64,000 bases of DNA from Dinoroseobacter sp. (GTDB taxonomy: Bacteria; Pseudomonadota; Alphaproteobacteria; Rhodobacterales; Rhodobacteraceae): assembly GCA_017643385.1 (NCBI GenBank), contig JAEPNN010000001.1:496001-560000 (forward strand), read 5' to 3'. Within the stretch, counting starts at the first letter, position 1, and every line of letters begins with the position of its first letter. Under the pieces are notes generated by a model. The model did not search any database, had not been told where the DNA came from, and worked only from the letters and a program-made list of their open reading frames with translations. Positions 35,537 through 44,487 of this stretch are shown here, piece by piece. Both the position numbers and the translations under genes were made by a program.

Positions 35537-36243
35537 GTACGCGCCCTTTCAAATTCGGCCCAAAGCTCCTCAAATTGTTCAAATTCGACCGCACCGTTCT
35601 TCAAAGGGTCGAGAACAATCGTTTCGGACTTTTGAAGGATGTCGAGAGCTGCTTCCAGTTTCTCGTGCACATCCACCGGGATGGTAACAGCGCCGTGCCG
35701 GTCGGCGTGGACTAGGTCGCCTTCGCGAACGGTCATGCCGAAGATTTGCACGGGCGTTCCGATCTCTCGGACGTGGACGAAGCCGTGGCTGGGTCCGATT
35801 GCGCCAGCCAGCACCGGAAAATTGTCGGGTATGTCGCCCAAATCGCGCATGACACCGTTCGTTACCGCACCTTCCAGTTCAAAGACCTTCGAATGGACTT
35901 GGGCATGGATCTCGCCCCACCACGCGCCAAGTACCGCATCCCCGTCCACATCCTCGACGACAGCGATGCCGGGCCGGAGGCCAGCGTGCATTGATCGGAA
36001 ATAGGCCATACGGCGTTCGCGCAGGACGGTGGTGGGTTCCTTTGGCGCTGTCCTCCCGGCGATGCGGGCGGTGCGCGCGAAGCCCACTATGCGCAGGTCG
36101 GGCGCGCCGGACCAGTGCATCGTGCGGTGCGTAAAGCCGTCGAACCCGCGACGGCCTTGCGCCACCTCGATTGCGTTGCAAACCGTCGGCGTATCGTACG
36201 AACCGAGATGTTCGATCAGCGCGTCAAGCTTGGCTAGGATCAT
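35533..36243 (-). CDS. RraA family protein (HMG aldolase / demethylmenaquinone methyltransferase-like)
   Basis: 236 aa from the ATG overlapping the hydrolase stop. The RraA fold motifs are visible: SYDTPTVCNAIE at the N-terminus, GAVTNGVMRDL, and the metal/substrate motif VREGDLVHADRHGAVTIP. Family members include 4-hydroxy-4-methyl-2-oxoglutarate aldolases, oxaloacetate decarboxylases and the RNase E inhibitor RraA. In this catabolic context a class II pyruvate aldolase or decarboxylase is more likely than RNase E control. Confidence 0.78.
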   Translation of the reverse strand: MILAKLDALIEHLGSYDTPTVCNAIEVAQGRRGFDGFTHRTMHWSGAPDLRIVGFARTARIAGRTAPKEPTTVLRERRMAYFRSMHAGLRPGIAVVEDVDGDAVLGAWWGEIHAQVHSKVFELEGAVTNGVMRDLGDIPDNFPVLAGAIGPSHGFVHVREIGTPVQIFGMTVREGDLVHADRHGAVTIPVDVHEKLEAALDILQKSETIVLDPLKNGAVEFEQFEELWAEFERART

Positions 36244-36938
36244 GGCACCTCGTCCTCCAGTTCGAGAAAGGCCTGCGCACAAGCGACCGGGTCTTCCAGC
36301 AGAGCGTAGTGTCCCAAGTCCGGAATGTCTCTGAAGCGACCGAATGGTGCCGCATCTGCCCCGGCCTGCCCCTGTGATACCTGCGCCATGTCATCATGGC
36401 TTCCCGTCATAACGAAGACCGGCGATCGGCTCCGGGACAGGGCGCCCAATGCGCCCGAACGCGTCAACGCAAGAGCCGTATGTGCCTCGATATCCTCGGA
36501 CGCGACATCCGCCATGGAAAGAACCGTGTCGCGGGCCCCGTCCGGATCCGGTCCGCCCAAAGGCGGCAAGCGAAGCGACAGGGCGGACGCGCCGCCTTCG
36601 GCAAGGACGTCCCTCTCGAGATTCCGACGACCCGCAGCCTTTGCGGGATCGTCCGGAAACGGGTTCAGGCCGAAAAGAACCATCCGCGCCGCTGACAACC
36701 CATCCGCATGATGCGCCGCGACGATGGCCCCAAGAGAGAAACCGCACAGCACGGCGCTGTCGGCGACGATCCCCAAGACGCCTGCATAACTCTCGACCTC
36801 GGGAAGCCGAAGCCTGACGGGCACTCGCCGCTCCGCAGGAATCCCGAGAGTGTCGAGAAACCCGGAAAACACGTCGCCCGTGCAAAGCGTTCCCGGCAAC
36901 AAGACCCAGTCGCGTGTCTTTAGGTCTTCAATAGCCAT
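36240..36938 (-). CDS. Alpha/beta hydrolase
   Basis: 232 aa from MAIEDLKTRDWVLLPG; longer in-frame starts run into the upstream gene. Nucleophile elbow GFSLGA, an acidic residue in GSHDDM and His in LGHYALLEDP form the catalytic triad. It may hydrolyse a lactone or ester of the operon's substrate. It overlaps the RraA-like gene by 4 bases and the aldolase gene by 11. Confidence 0.75.
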   Translation of the reverse strand: MAIEDLKTRDWVLLPGTLCTGDVFSGFLDTLGIPAERRVPVRLRLPEVESYAGVLGIVADSAVLCGFSLGAIVAAHHADGLSAARMVLFGLNPFPDDPAKAAGRRNLERDVLAEGGASALSLRLPPLGGPDPDGARDTVLSMADVASEDIEAHTALALTRSGALGALSRSRSPVFVMTGSHDDMAQVSQGQAGADAAPFGRFRDIPDLGHYALLEDPVACAQAFLELEDEVP

Positions 36939-37725
36939 GCTTCGCAGGGGCGAGAGGCTTTTCAGTATCCGCGCCATCCATGAGTACACCAACCGCCTCC
37001 CGCATGCTCCGCGTCAAGTGGGCGAAGTCAGTGCCGGGCGTGACGAAACGGAAACCAGCTGTGGCACGGGACCGGGCCTCTTCCGCCGAGTCGCAGAAAA
37101 TTCCGGCGGGAACCCCGTGGCGATTGGCGGCATCCAGCACATGTACCAGCGCCATCTCGGACTTCGGGCGAGGAAAACCGACGTGTCCATCAAGCTCGAA
37201 CGCCAGGTCGTTTGGGCCGAGATAGATTAGGTCGATCCCGTCGACCGCGAGGATATCCTCGATGCGTTCCACCGCTTCAGCCGTTTCTATCATGGGAATG
37301 ACCATCACCGTCTCATCGGCTTTCGTGACATAGTCGGGGCCTCCGTATAGAAGGCTGCGCGACGGTCCGAAACTGCGCTTGCCGTTCGGCGGATAGCGGC
37401 AAGCCGAAACCAGCTCGGCGGCCTGTTGGGGCGTCGAGATCATCGGGCAGATGACACCATAGGCGCCGGCGTCGAGCAGTCGCATGATCTGGGCTGGATC
37501 GAGATTGGGAACGCGCACCAGAGGGGTGGCCGGCGTAGCCGAAATCGCCTGCAACATTGGAAGTGCGTCGGAGAAATCCAGCATTCCGTGCTGCATGTCG
37601 ACGGTGACCGAGTGAACGCCGCTGTGCCCAACGCCTTCCGCGGAATAGCTCGAAGGAATCGAGAGCCACGCGTTGACAACCGTCTCACCGGCCTCGAGCC
37701 GCGTCCTGATTTGGTTGGGTCGCAT
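36928..37725 (-). CDS. HpcH/HpaI family aldolase
   Basis: 265 aa. Class II pyruvate-dependent aldolase with VDMQHGML near the N-terminus (substrate His), the metal Glu in IPMIETAEAV and a YLGPNDLAF loop. It probably cleaves a 4-hydroxy-2-oxo acid to pyruvate and an aldehyde. The start is the ATG at 37725, which overlaps the bicupin stop by one base (TGATG). Confidence 0.85.
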   Translation of the reverse strand: MRPNQIRTRLEAGETVVNAWLSIPSSYSAEGVGHSGVHSVTVDMQHGMLDFSDALPMLQAISATPATPLVRVPNLDPAQIMRLLDAGAYGVICPMISTPQQAAELVSACRYPPNGKRSFGPSRSLLYGGPDYVTKADETVMVIPMIETAEAVERIEDILAVDGIDLIYLGPNDLAFELDGHVGFPRPKSEMALVHVLDAANRHGVPAGIFCDSAEEARSRATAGFRFVTPGTDFAHLTRSMREAVGVLMDGADTEKPLAPAKHGY

Positions 37726-38849
37726 CAGCCGGCGCGTCCGTAAACGGGGAGCAACGATGCCTTGGCCACGAAGCCGCCGGCGTCCAACCCCAGGCCGGCT
37801 TCCTTTGCTGCCGTAATAATCTCGGGCACGAAAACCGGGCGTTTGCGATGATCGCCACTGACCACCACCAGTATCTCGATCGGGACATCGCCAACAGCGG
37901 TCAGTCTGCGCTGCACCCCGCCAGGGACAGAATAGGTGTCCCATTCGTTCACTTCGACCGAGGCGTCGCCACCGTCGAAATCTAGCCTTGCGCGACCTTT
38001 GTGAACGATCAGGACCATCTTTTCGTTCAAGGTGAACGGCCCCGCTGACTGCCCCGGCTGCAACCGCAACCACTCGGCGGAGAACCCGTGCGGGTTCGTG
38101 ATCGGGGCTGCATGCTCGCGGTTCTGAGTGATGCCGTAGCCGATGACCGGGGCGATCTCGGCCCCGCCATCCGGCAGAATCTGGTCGATGAAGGCGGGCC
38201 GGAAATCGCGGGCGTCGCGTGTCACGATGCGCGACATCATCTCCTCGCGCGAGACCTCGCGCAAATCGGCAACGTCGGTGTCGGGCATGGGCGGAATGCG
38301 ACCCTCTTCGGGCGGCACTTCGTCACCCTGCGACGTGTCAATCAGTCGGTTGTCGGACGAGATGTAAAGACCGTAGTCGGCCGCCTCGCGGATGATCTCG
38401 GGGTGGAAGATCACGCCGCCGGTGTTGTCGCCGCCGAGGATGGTGAATAGCCACCCGTTATCCGGTCCGGTATTGGTGAAGCCGCGAAAGATCCACGTTG
38501 GCACTGAGATGATGTCGCTCGCGCGACCGACAACCTCGTTTTCGCCATTCGAGCCCCAACGAAACGTCCACTCGCCCTTCTGGACGATGAACACCTCGGC
38601 GGTGAAGTGAATATGCAGGTTGTTGGTGATGCCGTTCGGCATCGCGGCCGCCCCTATGTTGAAACCATGCGCCTCAGGCAGGTTAACCACCTGATCGTCG
38701 GACGAGGTTACGCCGGGCCCGATGATCGAATAGTTCTCTTTGAGGTGCGAGCCGGGTTTCTTGCAGTCGATGAAGGCGACGGTGCAGGACACATAATCGT
38801 CCCGTTTGGCGTGGCGCGCTTCGGCGTCTTTCTGGGTCATGGTGGCCAT
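37725..38849 (-). CDS. Bicupin domain protein of unknown substrate
   Basis: 374 aa with two cupin domains. The first (about residues 70-140) has metal-type residues HIHFTAEVFIVQKGEW, matching HxH...E. The second (about 265-335) has ENG-like core sequence (MVLIVHKGRARLDF, then VPGGVQRRL) but lacks the His pair, so it is probably structural. Fold and length resemble gentisate-dioxygenase-type bicupins or sugar isomerases. Its role in the operon is unknown. Confidence 0.65.
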   Translation of the reverse strand: MATMTQKDAEARHAKRDDYVSCTVAFIDCKKPGSHLKENYSIIGPGVTSSDDQVVNLPEAHGFNIGAAAMPNGITNNLHIHFTAEVFIVQKGEWTFRWGSNGENEVVGRASDIISVPTWIFRGFTNTGPDNGWLFTILGGDNTGGVIFHPEIIREAADYGLYISSDNRLIDTSQGDEVPPEEGRIPPMPDTDVADLREVSREEMMSRIVTRDARDFRPAFIDQILPDGGAEIAPVIGYGITQNREHAAPITNPHGFSAEWLRLQPGQSAGPFTLNEKMVLIVHKGRARLDFDGGDASVEVNEWDTYSVPGGVQRRLTAVGDVPIEILVVVSGDHRKRPVFVPEIITAAKEAGLGLDAGGFVAKASLLPVYGRAG

Positions 38850-38860
38850 GTCGTTGATTC

Positions 38861-39925
38861 CTAATGTCTGGTGCCGTCCAGCCGTTGGCCGGAGGCTCGG
38901 TCAAAGAGGTGGATGCGGGCGCCGGGTTTGGGCGTAAGGTGGCAAGGTGCATCGATGGGAGCCTCGAAATCAGCAGGCCCGCGCGCGCACAGCATCGTCT
39001 GGCCGGAACGGAGGGTGACCAGCGTGCTGTCGCCGGTCAGTTCCAGCGCATAGAGTTTTCCGTTAATCGACGCGGACGCGTCACCGGCAATTTCGAGCTC
39101 CTCGGGTCGGATGCCGATGACCACGCCCTCGCGGTCCGCGAGCGAAACAGGCACTTCGATGCCCTCGGCGCGGAACATACCGTTTCTGACGGCTCCATCG
39201 ACTAGGTTCATCGACGGCGAGCCAATGAAACCTGCCACGAAAAGATTGGCCGGTTCGGCGTAGATTTTCTTCGGCGTGTCGAGTTGCACGATCCGGCCTT
39301 CGCGCATGACTGCGACGCGGCTTGCCAATGTCATCGCTTCCATCTGGTCGTGCGTGACATAGACGGTCGTAACGCCAAGCTCGTGGTGGAGGTGTTTCAA
39401 CTCGGCCCGCATGGTGACACGCAGTTTGGCGTCGAGATTCGATAATGGTTCGTCCATCAGGAATATCTTGGGCGTACGTACGATGGCTCGTGCAAGTGCC
39501 ACCCGCTGACGCTGACCGCCTGACAACTCTGACGGGCGACGGTCAAGCAAAGCTCCCAGTTCGACCTTGTCAGCCATCTCCTGCACGCGCTTGGTGCGGG
39601 CTGCCTTGTCCACGCCGCGCAGCTTCAGTGGGTACTCGATGTTCTGCCGCACGGTCATATGCGGATAGAGCCCGTAATTCTGAAAGACCATAGCAATGTC
39701 GCGGTCCTTCGGCGGCTTGTCGTTGATCCGCTCGCCTGCGATCTGGATGTCGCCCGAAGTGATCTCCTCGAGGCCCGCGATCATCCGCATGGTGGTCGTC
39801 TTGCCACAGCCCGAAGGTCCTAGCAGCACAAGGAATTCGCCATCCTCGATGGTCAGGCTTTGCTGCGGGACGGCAAGAAAATTACCGTAGCGTTTTTCGA
39901 TATCAACGAGACGGACTTCGGCCAT
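38861..39925 (-). CDS. Sugar-type ABC transporter ATP-binding protein (UgpC/MsmK/MalK family)
   Basis: 354 aa. Walker A GPSGCGKTTTMRMIAG, signature LSGGQRQRVALARA, Walker B IFLMDEPLSNLD, then the C-terminal OB-fold regulatory domain (TOBE) of the MalK group. It energises the importer formed with the two permeases and the binding protein encoded upstream in the same operon. Spacing to both neighbours is about 12 bases. Confidence 0.92.
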   Translation of the reverse strand: MAEVRLVDIEKRYGNFLAVPQQSLTIEDGEFLVLLGPSGCGKTTTMRMIAGLEEITSGDIQIAGERINDKPPKDRDIAMVFQNYGLYPHMTVRQNIEYPLKLRGVDKAARTKRVQEMADKVELGALLDRRPSELSGGQRQRVALARAIVRTPKIFLMDEPLSNLDAKLRVTMRAELKHLHHELGVTTVYVTHDQMEAMTLASRVAVMREGRIVQLDTPKKIYAEPANLFVAGFIGSPSMNLVDGAVRNGMFRAEGIEVPVSLADREGVVIGIRPEELEIAGDASASINGKLYALELTGDSTLVTLRSGQTMLCARGPADFEAPIDAPCHLTPKPGARIHLFDRASGQRLDGTRH

Positions 39926-39937
39926 CTTTTGGTTCCT

Positions 39938-40753
39938 TTACTTGACCGCGCCGGCTGTCATGCCGCGCGTGAAGTGTTTCTGGATCAGAAGCGCCATGAC
40001 GAAGATCGGCACAGTGATCATGACCCCAGCCGCGCTCATCAACTCCCAAAGATCACCTCGTTCCGTGCGGAAGCTGACAAGGCCCACGGGCAGCGTCACC
40101 GCATCGCGACGCGATAGGATCAAAGCGAAAAGGAACTCGTTCCATGTCAGTATGAAACAGAAGATCGACGAGGTCAGGATGCCGGGAGCCGCCATTGGAA
40201 GCACGATGTCCTTGATGACCCTAAAGCGCGAGGCACCGTCGATCATCGCAGCCTCTTCGCTGTCTGTCGGGATCGCGTCGATGAACCCCTTTATCATCCA
40301 GATTACAAAGGGCGTCACGATGGCGAGGTTGACGATGATCAACGCGGTGCGCGTATCCAGAAGCTCGAGCGAGCGGAACATCAGGAAGAAGGGCAGCACG
40401 ATCACCACCGCCGGAATGAACTGTGTGGAAAGGATCAGGAAGAACAGGAACTTGCGACCCCTGACGCAGAAGCGTGAGAAGGAATAGGCGGCGAGTGACG
40501 CGCAAGGTACTGCGATCAACACCGTCACTGTCGCCACGGTGACCGAGTTCATCACCATGCTGCCGAGGTTCCACGGGTCGGAGAAAACCGTGACGAAGTT
40601 CTGTAGAGTGGGCACGAAGTTCAGCGACAGGGAATAGGCGTCGCGCGGCTGCTTGAAAGCGGTCAGGAACATCCAGGCGATGGGGAACAGCACCACGACC
40701 GAGATCAGAACCAGAAGGGCGCGTTCTCCCCACCGTGTAAAATGCTTGTTCAT
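39938..40753 (-). CDS. Carbohydrate ABC transporter permease (MalG-like)
   Basis: 271 aa from MNKHFTRWGERALL. Six membrane helices, with the ATPase-contacting EAA loop EEAAMIDGASRFRVIKDIVL. It is the second permease half; its start overlaps the stop of the other permease by 4 bases. Confidence 0.92.
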   Translation of the reverse strand: MNKHFTRWGERALLVLISVVVLFPIAWMFLTAFKQPRDAYSLSLNFVPTLQNFVTVFSDPWNLGSMVMNSVTVATVTVLIAVPCASLAAYSFSRFCVRGRKFLFFLILSTQFIPAVVIVLPFFLMFRSLELLDTRTALIIVNLAIVTPFVIWMIKGFIDAIPTDSEEAAMIDGASRFRVIKDIVLPMAAPGILTSSIFCFILTWNEFLFALILSRRDAVTLPVGLVSFRTERGDLWELMSAAGVMITVPIFVMALLIQKHFTRGMTAGAVK

Positions 40754-41634
40754 GCCTTTGCCATCTTTCTTTCGCTGAGGAGCATCCGCACGTACCAGGC
40801 CGAGATCAGCATCATAATCGCGGTCAGGATCCAGGCGAGTGCCGAGGCGTACCCCATGTCGAACCACTTGAAGCCGACGTTGAAGATGAAGAACGCCATC
40901 GTCTCGGTCGAGGTGCCGGGGCCGCCGCCGGTTAGCGTGACGACCTGGTCGAACATCTTGAGCGCGAAGATCGTTTTCAAAACTGCCGTCACCAGCAGGA
41001 CGCCCTTCATCTGCGGCAGGACGATCCCGAAGATAATCCGCAGATTGGACGCGCCATCGATGCGTGCGGCTTCTTCCGTTTCGCGCGGTATGGATGCCAG
41101 ACCCCCGAGGCACATGAATGTCATGTATGGCGTCCAGTGCCAAACATCGGTGATGACGAGAATCGCCATGGCGAGGTCGGGGCTGGCCAACCAGGGTGTG
41201 CCTTCAAGGGCAGGAAAGACCGCTCCGATGCCCTTGGCCAAAACGCCGAATTCCGGGTTGAACATGAAGCGGTAGCTGACGCCGATCAGAGCCGGGCTCA
41301 TCGCGAAGGGAAGGATCAGGATAATTCTGGTGAAGGTATGCATCCGGCCTTTGCGGCGCAGCAGAAGCGCCAGCGACATCGCAAGGACCAGTGTCAAGAT
41401 TACGCTTGTCACGACGAAGATCGTGGTGACCCAGAGAGAATTCTGAAAGCCGCTTTCCGATGCGGCGTGGACATAGTTCTCGACACCCACGAACCCGCTG
41501 GGCCTCCGCTGCTTCGTCAGGTCCCATTCGCGGAACGAGGTGACGAAGGAATAGCCGAGCGGGTAGAGCGTCGTCGCCAGCACGATGATGAAGGCTGGGA
41601 TCAGCAACGCATAGGACAGCGTCTTTTCTTTCAC
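40750..41634 (-). CDS. Carbohydrate ABC transporter permease (MalF/UgpA-like)
   Basis: 294 aa from a GTG start with GGGGGA 7 bases upstream; an ATG 54 bases further upstream is also open but has no site. Six membrane helices, with EAA loop EEAARIDGASNLRIIFGIVL. Forms the inner-membrane channel with the MalG-like subunit. Confidence 0.9.
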   Translation of the reverse strand: MKEKTLSYALLIPAFIIVLATTLYPLGYSFVTSFREWDLTKQRRPSGFVGVENYVHAASESGFQNSLWVTTIFVVTSVILTLVLAMSLALLLRRKGRMHTFTRIILILPFAMSPALIGVSYRFMFNPEFGVLAKGIGAVFPALEGTPWLASPDLAMAILVITDVWHWTPYMTFMCLGGLASIPRETEEAARIDGASNLRIIFGIVLPQMKGVLLVTAVLKTIFALKMFDQVVTLTGGGPGTSTETMAFFIFNVGFKWFDMGYASALAWILTAIMMLISAWYVRMLLSERKMAKA

Positions 41635-41712
41635 GTCAGGATCCCCCGGACAAAATTTGTTGCCAATTGGAAAAGGGGCAGGCCGCAAAGCGACCCAACC
41701 CTCCCAGTGGGG

Positions 41713-42990
41713 TTACCGGATTGCGGCGATCTCTTCGGCGGCCTTGTTGAGGGCGGCCTTTGTGTCGGTCTCTTCGCCTGAGGCCAGGCTGGAGATTGCG
41801 GTCTCGAGAATCTCGGCGATACGCGGCCAGTCGTCCCCGAACTCGATGCCTTCGGCGGTCGCTAAAGCGTCAGCGGCGGCCTGGTGCATGCCGCCCCAGC
41901 GGGCATTGACCTCTGGGTCGGTCAGGTTCGACATGTGGACCGCAACAACCTCGTTGCCGTTCGGGTCGAGCAGAACCTCACGCTCCAGCGCAGGGTCGGT
42001 CAGCCAGCCGAGGAATTCCGCGGCGGCGTCCTTGTTGTTCGAGCCTTCCGTCACGCCGAAGATCCACGTATTGGTATAGGTTGTGCGGTCCGCTCCCGAG
42101 ATAGAGGGCAGGGAGGTGAACCCCACCTGTTCAGCTGTAAGCTTCGACTGTTCAGGGTCGGTGAGCTGCGAGCGGACCCACCACCAGACCGGCAGCATCG
42201 CGGAATTGCCTTGCTTGAAGCTGTTGACAGCATCCTGTTCGACAAACACCGCCGAGCCAGCCGGAGCAATCTGGTCTTCCTGAAGGAAGCCGACATACAT
42301 GTCGGTCGCGGCAGTGCCCGCGTCGGAGTTGAAGATCGGGCCGCCGTCGGCATCGAACAGATCGCCGCCTTTGCCCCAAAGCAGGTTCATCCAGACCATA
42401 AGATTTTGGCCGTTCAGCTTGCCGTAGGGAAGTGCCACGCCAGCCGCATCGGTACTGTCCTGAATGGCCTTCGCGGCTGCCACCATGTCTTCCCATGTTG
42501 CGGGCGGTTCTACGCCTGACTGCTCGAACAAGTCGGTCCGGTAGAACAGAAGTTGAACGTGGCCGCGAACTGGAAGCCCGACAAGCTTCCCGTTCAAAAT
42601 CCCATGCCGCAAATGCGCCTTCGGGAAATCGCTTAGGTCCGTGCCCTGGGCTTCGATTTCGTCGCCGATCGGCTGGAGGAGCATCTGCAGCGAAGGCACC
42701 CACTGATCCATGATCGACACGACATCATAGTCGCCTCCGCCCGCGACCATCTCGGTGGTCAGAGCTTCTTTCATGTTGGGGAAGGGAACGTAGTCATAGA
42801 CCACGTCGATCCCTGTTGCCTCCTCGAACGCGGCCAGGCGGGCCTCATGCGCCTCGAATTGGCTCGACTTCACTGCAAGTACGTTGACGGTTTGTCCGTC
42901 GAACGGTTTTCCCTCTGTCGCTTCCCAGGCAAAGGCCTGCATGCCGAAGAGCGAGACAGCGATGGCGAGTGAGCTGGTGATGCTTTTCAT
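41713..42990 (-). CDS. Extracellular solute-binding protein of sugar ABC importer
   Basis: 425 aa periplasmic type 1 (MalE/UgpB-like) binding protein. Signal peptide MKSITSSLAIAVSLFGMQAFA is followed by the mature protein. It delivers the sugar or sugar acid to the importer. First gene of the operon, divergent from a GntR-family regulator, with 148 bases between them that should hold the promoter and operators. Confidence 0.9.
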   Translation of the reverse strand: MKSITSSLAIAVSLFGMQAFAWEATEGKPFDGQTVNVLAVKSSQFEAHEARLAAFEEATGIDVVYDYVPFPNMKEALTTEMVAGGGDYDVVSIMDQWVPSLQMLLQPIGDEIEAQGTDLSDFPKAHLRHGILNGKLVGLPVRGHVQLLFYRTDLFEQSGVEPPATWEDMVAAAKAIQDSTDAAGVALPYGKLNGQNLMVWMNLLWGKGGDLFDADGGPIFNSDAGTAATDMYVGFLQEDQIAPAGSAVFVEQDAVNSFKQGNSAMLPVWWWVRSQLTDPEQSKLTAEQVGFTSLPSISGADRTTYTNTWIFGVTEGSNNKDAAAEFLGWLTDPALEREVLLDPNGNEVVAVHMSNLTDPEVNARWGGMHQAAADALATAEGIEFGDDWPRIAEILETAISSLASGEETDTKAALNKAAEEIAAIR

Positions 42991-43027
42991 GGTGTCCTCC
43001 CTGTTGCTTCACGAACCGTAGTCGAAG

Positions 43028-43068
43028 CGAATATATTTCGTCAATAAGATCATTGATAATTTTATCTT
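43028..43068. promoter_or_regulatory. Candidate operators between the binding-protein gene and gntR
   Basis: Two AT-rich inverted repeats lie in the divergent promoter region. CGAA (43028-43031) and TTCG (43037-43040) flank TATAT. AAGAT (43046-43050) and ATCTT (43064-43068) flank a 13-base spacer. Either could bind the GntR-type regulator. No confirmed consensus is claimed. Confidence 0.35.
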
Positions 43069-43138
43069 GGCAGGTCTGCGCGCCACGTGTTAGGAGAAGA
43101 AATCAAGCTAAAAACGCCTCGCGAGCGGAGCCGAGAGA

Positions 43139-43792
43139 ATGCAGGAAACCTTGATTGAAGACCTTGAAAACGACATTATATTCGGCCTTTACGCGCCGGG
43201 CGCGCGGATTGTCGAAGATAGGATCATGGAGCGCTACGGCGCCAAACGCCATGCGGTTCGGAACGCGTTTGCCGTTCTCGAAAGCCGTGGTCTTCTGATC
43301 CACAGGCCGAATCGAGGTGTCGAGGTTGTCGATTTCACACCGGATGAGGTCGATGCGCTCTACGACGTGCGGATTATTCTTGAAACCGCTGCCGCGGAAA
43401 GAACCTCGTTACCCTGTTCCGCTGAACTCGCTGACAAGCTCGAAGATATCGCACGTCGTCACGAAATGGCTGCGAAGGAAAAGGACTTCCGGGCGGTGTT
43501 CTGGTTGAACCAGGAGTTCCATGAACTGCAATATTCCTGCTGCGGAAATTCGCGTCTTGCAGAGATGATTGGAAACCACGCCCGCGCGGCGCAGCCCATC
43601 CGGGTCGTCAAGTACGACGATGCCGAGCACATGAACACAATCGTGGCGCAACATTTCGCCATCATCGATGCCATGCGCGGAACTTCGACAGAGGCGCTTG
43701 TCGATGCTGTCCGAGCCCACCTCCCCGCCTCAGCCGAGGCCTACCGTGTGTTGTACGAACGCCGTTTTGGGAGGAGCGCTGCAACTTCTTGA
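43139..43792 (+). CDS. GntR family transcriptional regulator with FCD domain
   Basis: 217 aa. An N-terminal winged helix-turn-helix (about residues 1-65, with APGARIVEDRIMERYGAKRH and AFAVLESRGLL) is followed by an all-helical FCD ligand-binding domain containing VRIILETAAAERT. FadR/FCD regulators usually repress catabolic operons and release DNA on binding a metabolite. It is divergent from the sugar-acid operon and most likely controls it. Confidence 0.88.
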   Translation: MQETLIEDLENDIIFGLYAPGARIVEDRIMERYGAKRHAVRNAFAVLESRGLLIHRPNRGVEVVDFTPDEVDALYDVRIILETAAAERTSLPCSAELADKLEDIARRHEMAAKEKDFRAVFWLNQEFHELQYSCCGNSRLAEMIGNHARAAQPIRVVKYDDAEHMNTIVAQHFAIIDAMRGTSTEALVDAVRAHLPASAEAYRVLYERRFGRSAATS

Positions 43793-43906
43793 AGGCTTGC
43801 TAGTTTGGCACTCGAATGAACCTTGATTGTTTGACGTCATCGCCAATGGGACAGTTTAGGTCGATTTGATAAGGAATGGTTTCTGGCACATCGTCACCGC
43901 CAATGA

Positions 43907-44155
43907 GTGGAGATGAGACAGAAACCCGGACCACGAAAAAGCCACGGCGAGAAAGTTGTCAAAGACATCCGTCGGGCGACCCGCAAGCAGTATTCGGCTG
44001 AAGAGAAGATCCGGATCGTGCTGGACGGCCTGAGGGGCGAGGATAGCATTGCCGAGTTGTGCCACCGTGAAGGCATCGCACAGAGCCTGTATTACAGCTG
44101 GTCCAAGGAGTTCCTTGAAGCAGGGAAGAAGCGCAAGCGAAGATACTTGAGATAA
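43907..44155 (+). pseudogene. Truncated IS3-family transposase OrfA
   Basis: 82 codons resembling IS3-type OrfA: PGPRKSHGEKVVKDIRRATR is followed by the helix-turn-helix KQYSAEEKIRIVLDGLRG and IAQSLYYSWSKEFLEAGKKR. Family members continue for a further 30-50 residues and are followed by orfB; here the frame changes after GKKR and stops at once, and no orfB is present. It is an inactive remnant of an insertion sequence next to the sugar-acid operon. Confidence 0.8.
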
Positions 44156-44223
44156 AAACCTCAGATCGTGTTTCATCACGTTTAAAGAGCGAGGGTTTTC
44201 CGCATTTTAAATCGTAGTCGAAA

Positions 44224-44266
44224 CTCGTTTCAAACGAGGAAACTATACTTTAGTATATAAAGTATA
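44224..44266. repeat. Two adjacent perfect palindromes
   Basis: CTCGTTT (44224-44230) and AAACGAG (44232-44238) are separated by one base. TATACTTT (44244-44251) and AAAGTATA (44259-44266) are separated by seven. They lie five bases apart in AT-rich DNA. They may be operators, recombination sites or a hairpin pair. Confidence 0.55.
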
Positions 44267-44460
44267 TCCAAAGTCGTCCTTGTTCATTTGAGACAACTTA
44301 TGAAGGCTACTATTGTTCCGGCAGGACACCAAACGATAGAGTGCTTGGCAAGGATCAGAATACGCCCCACGTACTGAACGCGCTGAGTTGCTCTGTCGTT
44401 TTATTACCGTGTCTCTTGTCCCAGCACGGTTACTGCTAGGATCCGCATCGCTGGATTCGG

Positions 44461-44487
44461 TCCCCGCATTTTGGGAGGATGCGGGGA
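44461..44487. repeat. Perfect GC-rich inverted repeat
   Basis: TCCCCGCAT (44461-44469) pairs with ATGCGGGGA (44479-44487), loop 9 bases. The plus strand continues TTTCCTGTTTTT, so it could terminate plus-strand transcription weakly, although no intact gene lies upstream. Confidence 0.5.

Noticed and set aside
36928-38073. Longer version of the HpcH/HpaI aldolase starting at 38073
   Set aside because: The added N-terminus overlaps the bicupin gene and is Arg/Gly-rich shadow sequence; family members start at the equivalent of 37725.
39938-41143. Longer version of the MalG-like permease starting at 41143
   Set aside because: The extra 130 residues read through the neighbouring permease gene in another frame and are not protein-like; the ATG at 40753 with a 4-base overlap is better.
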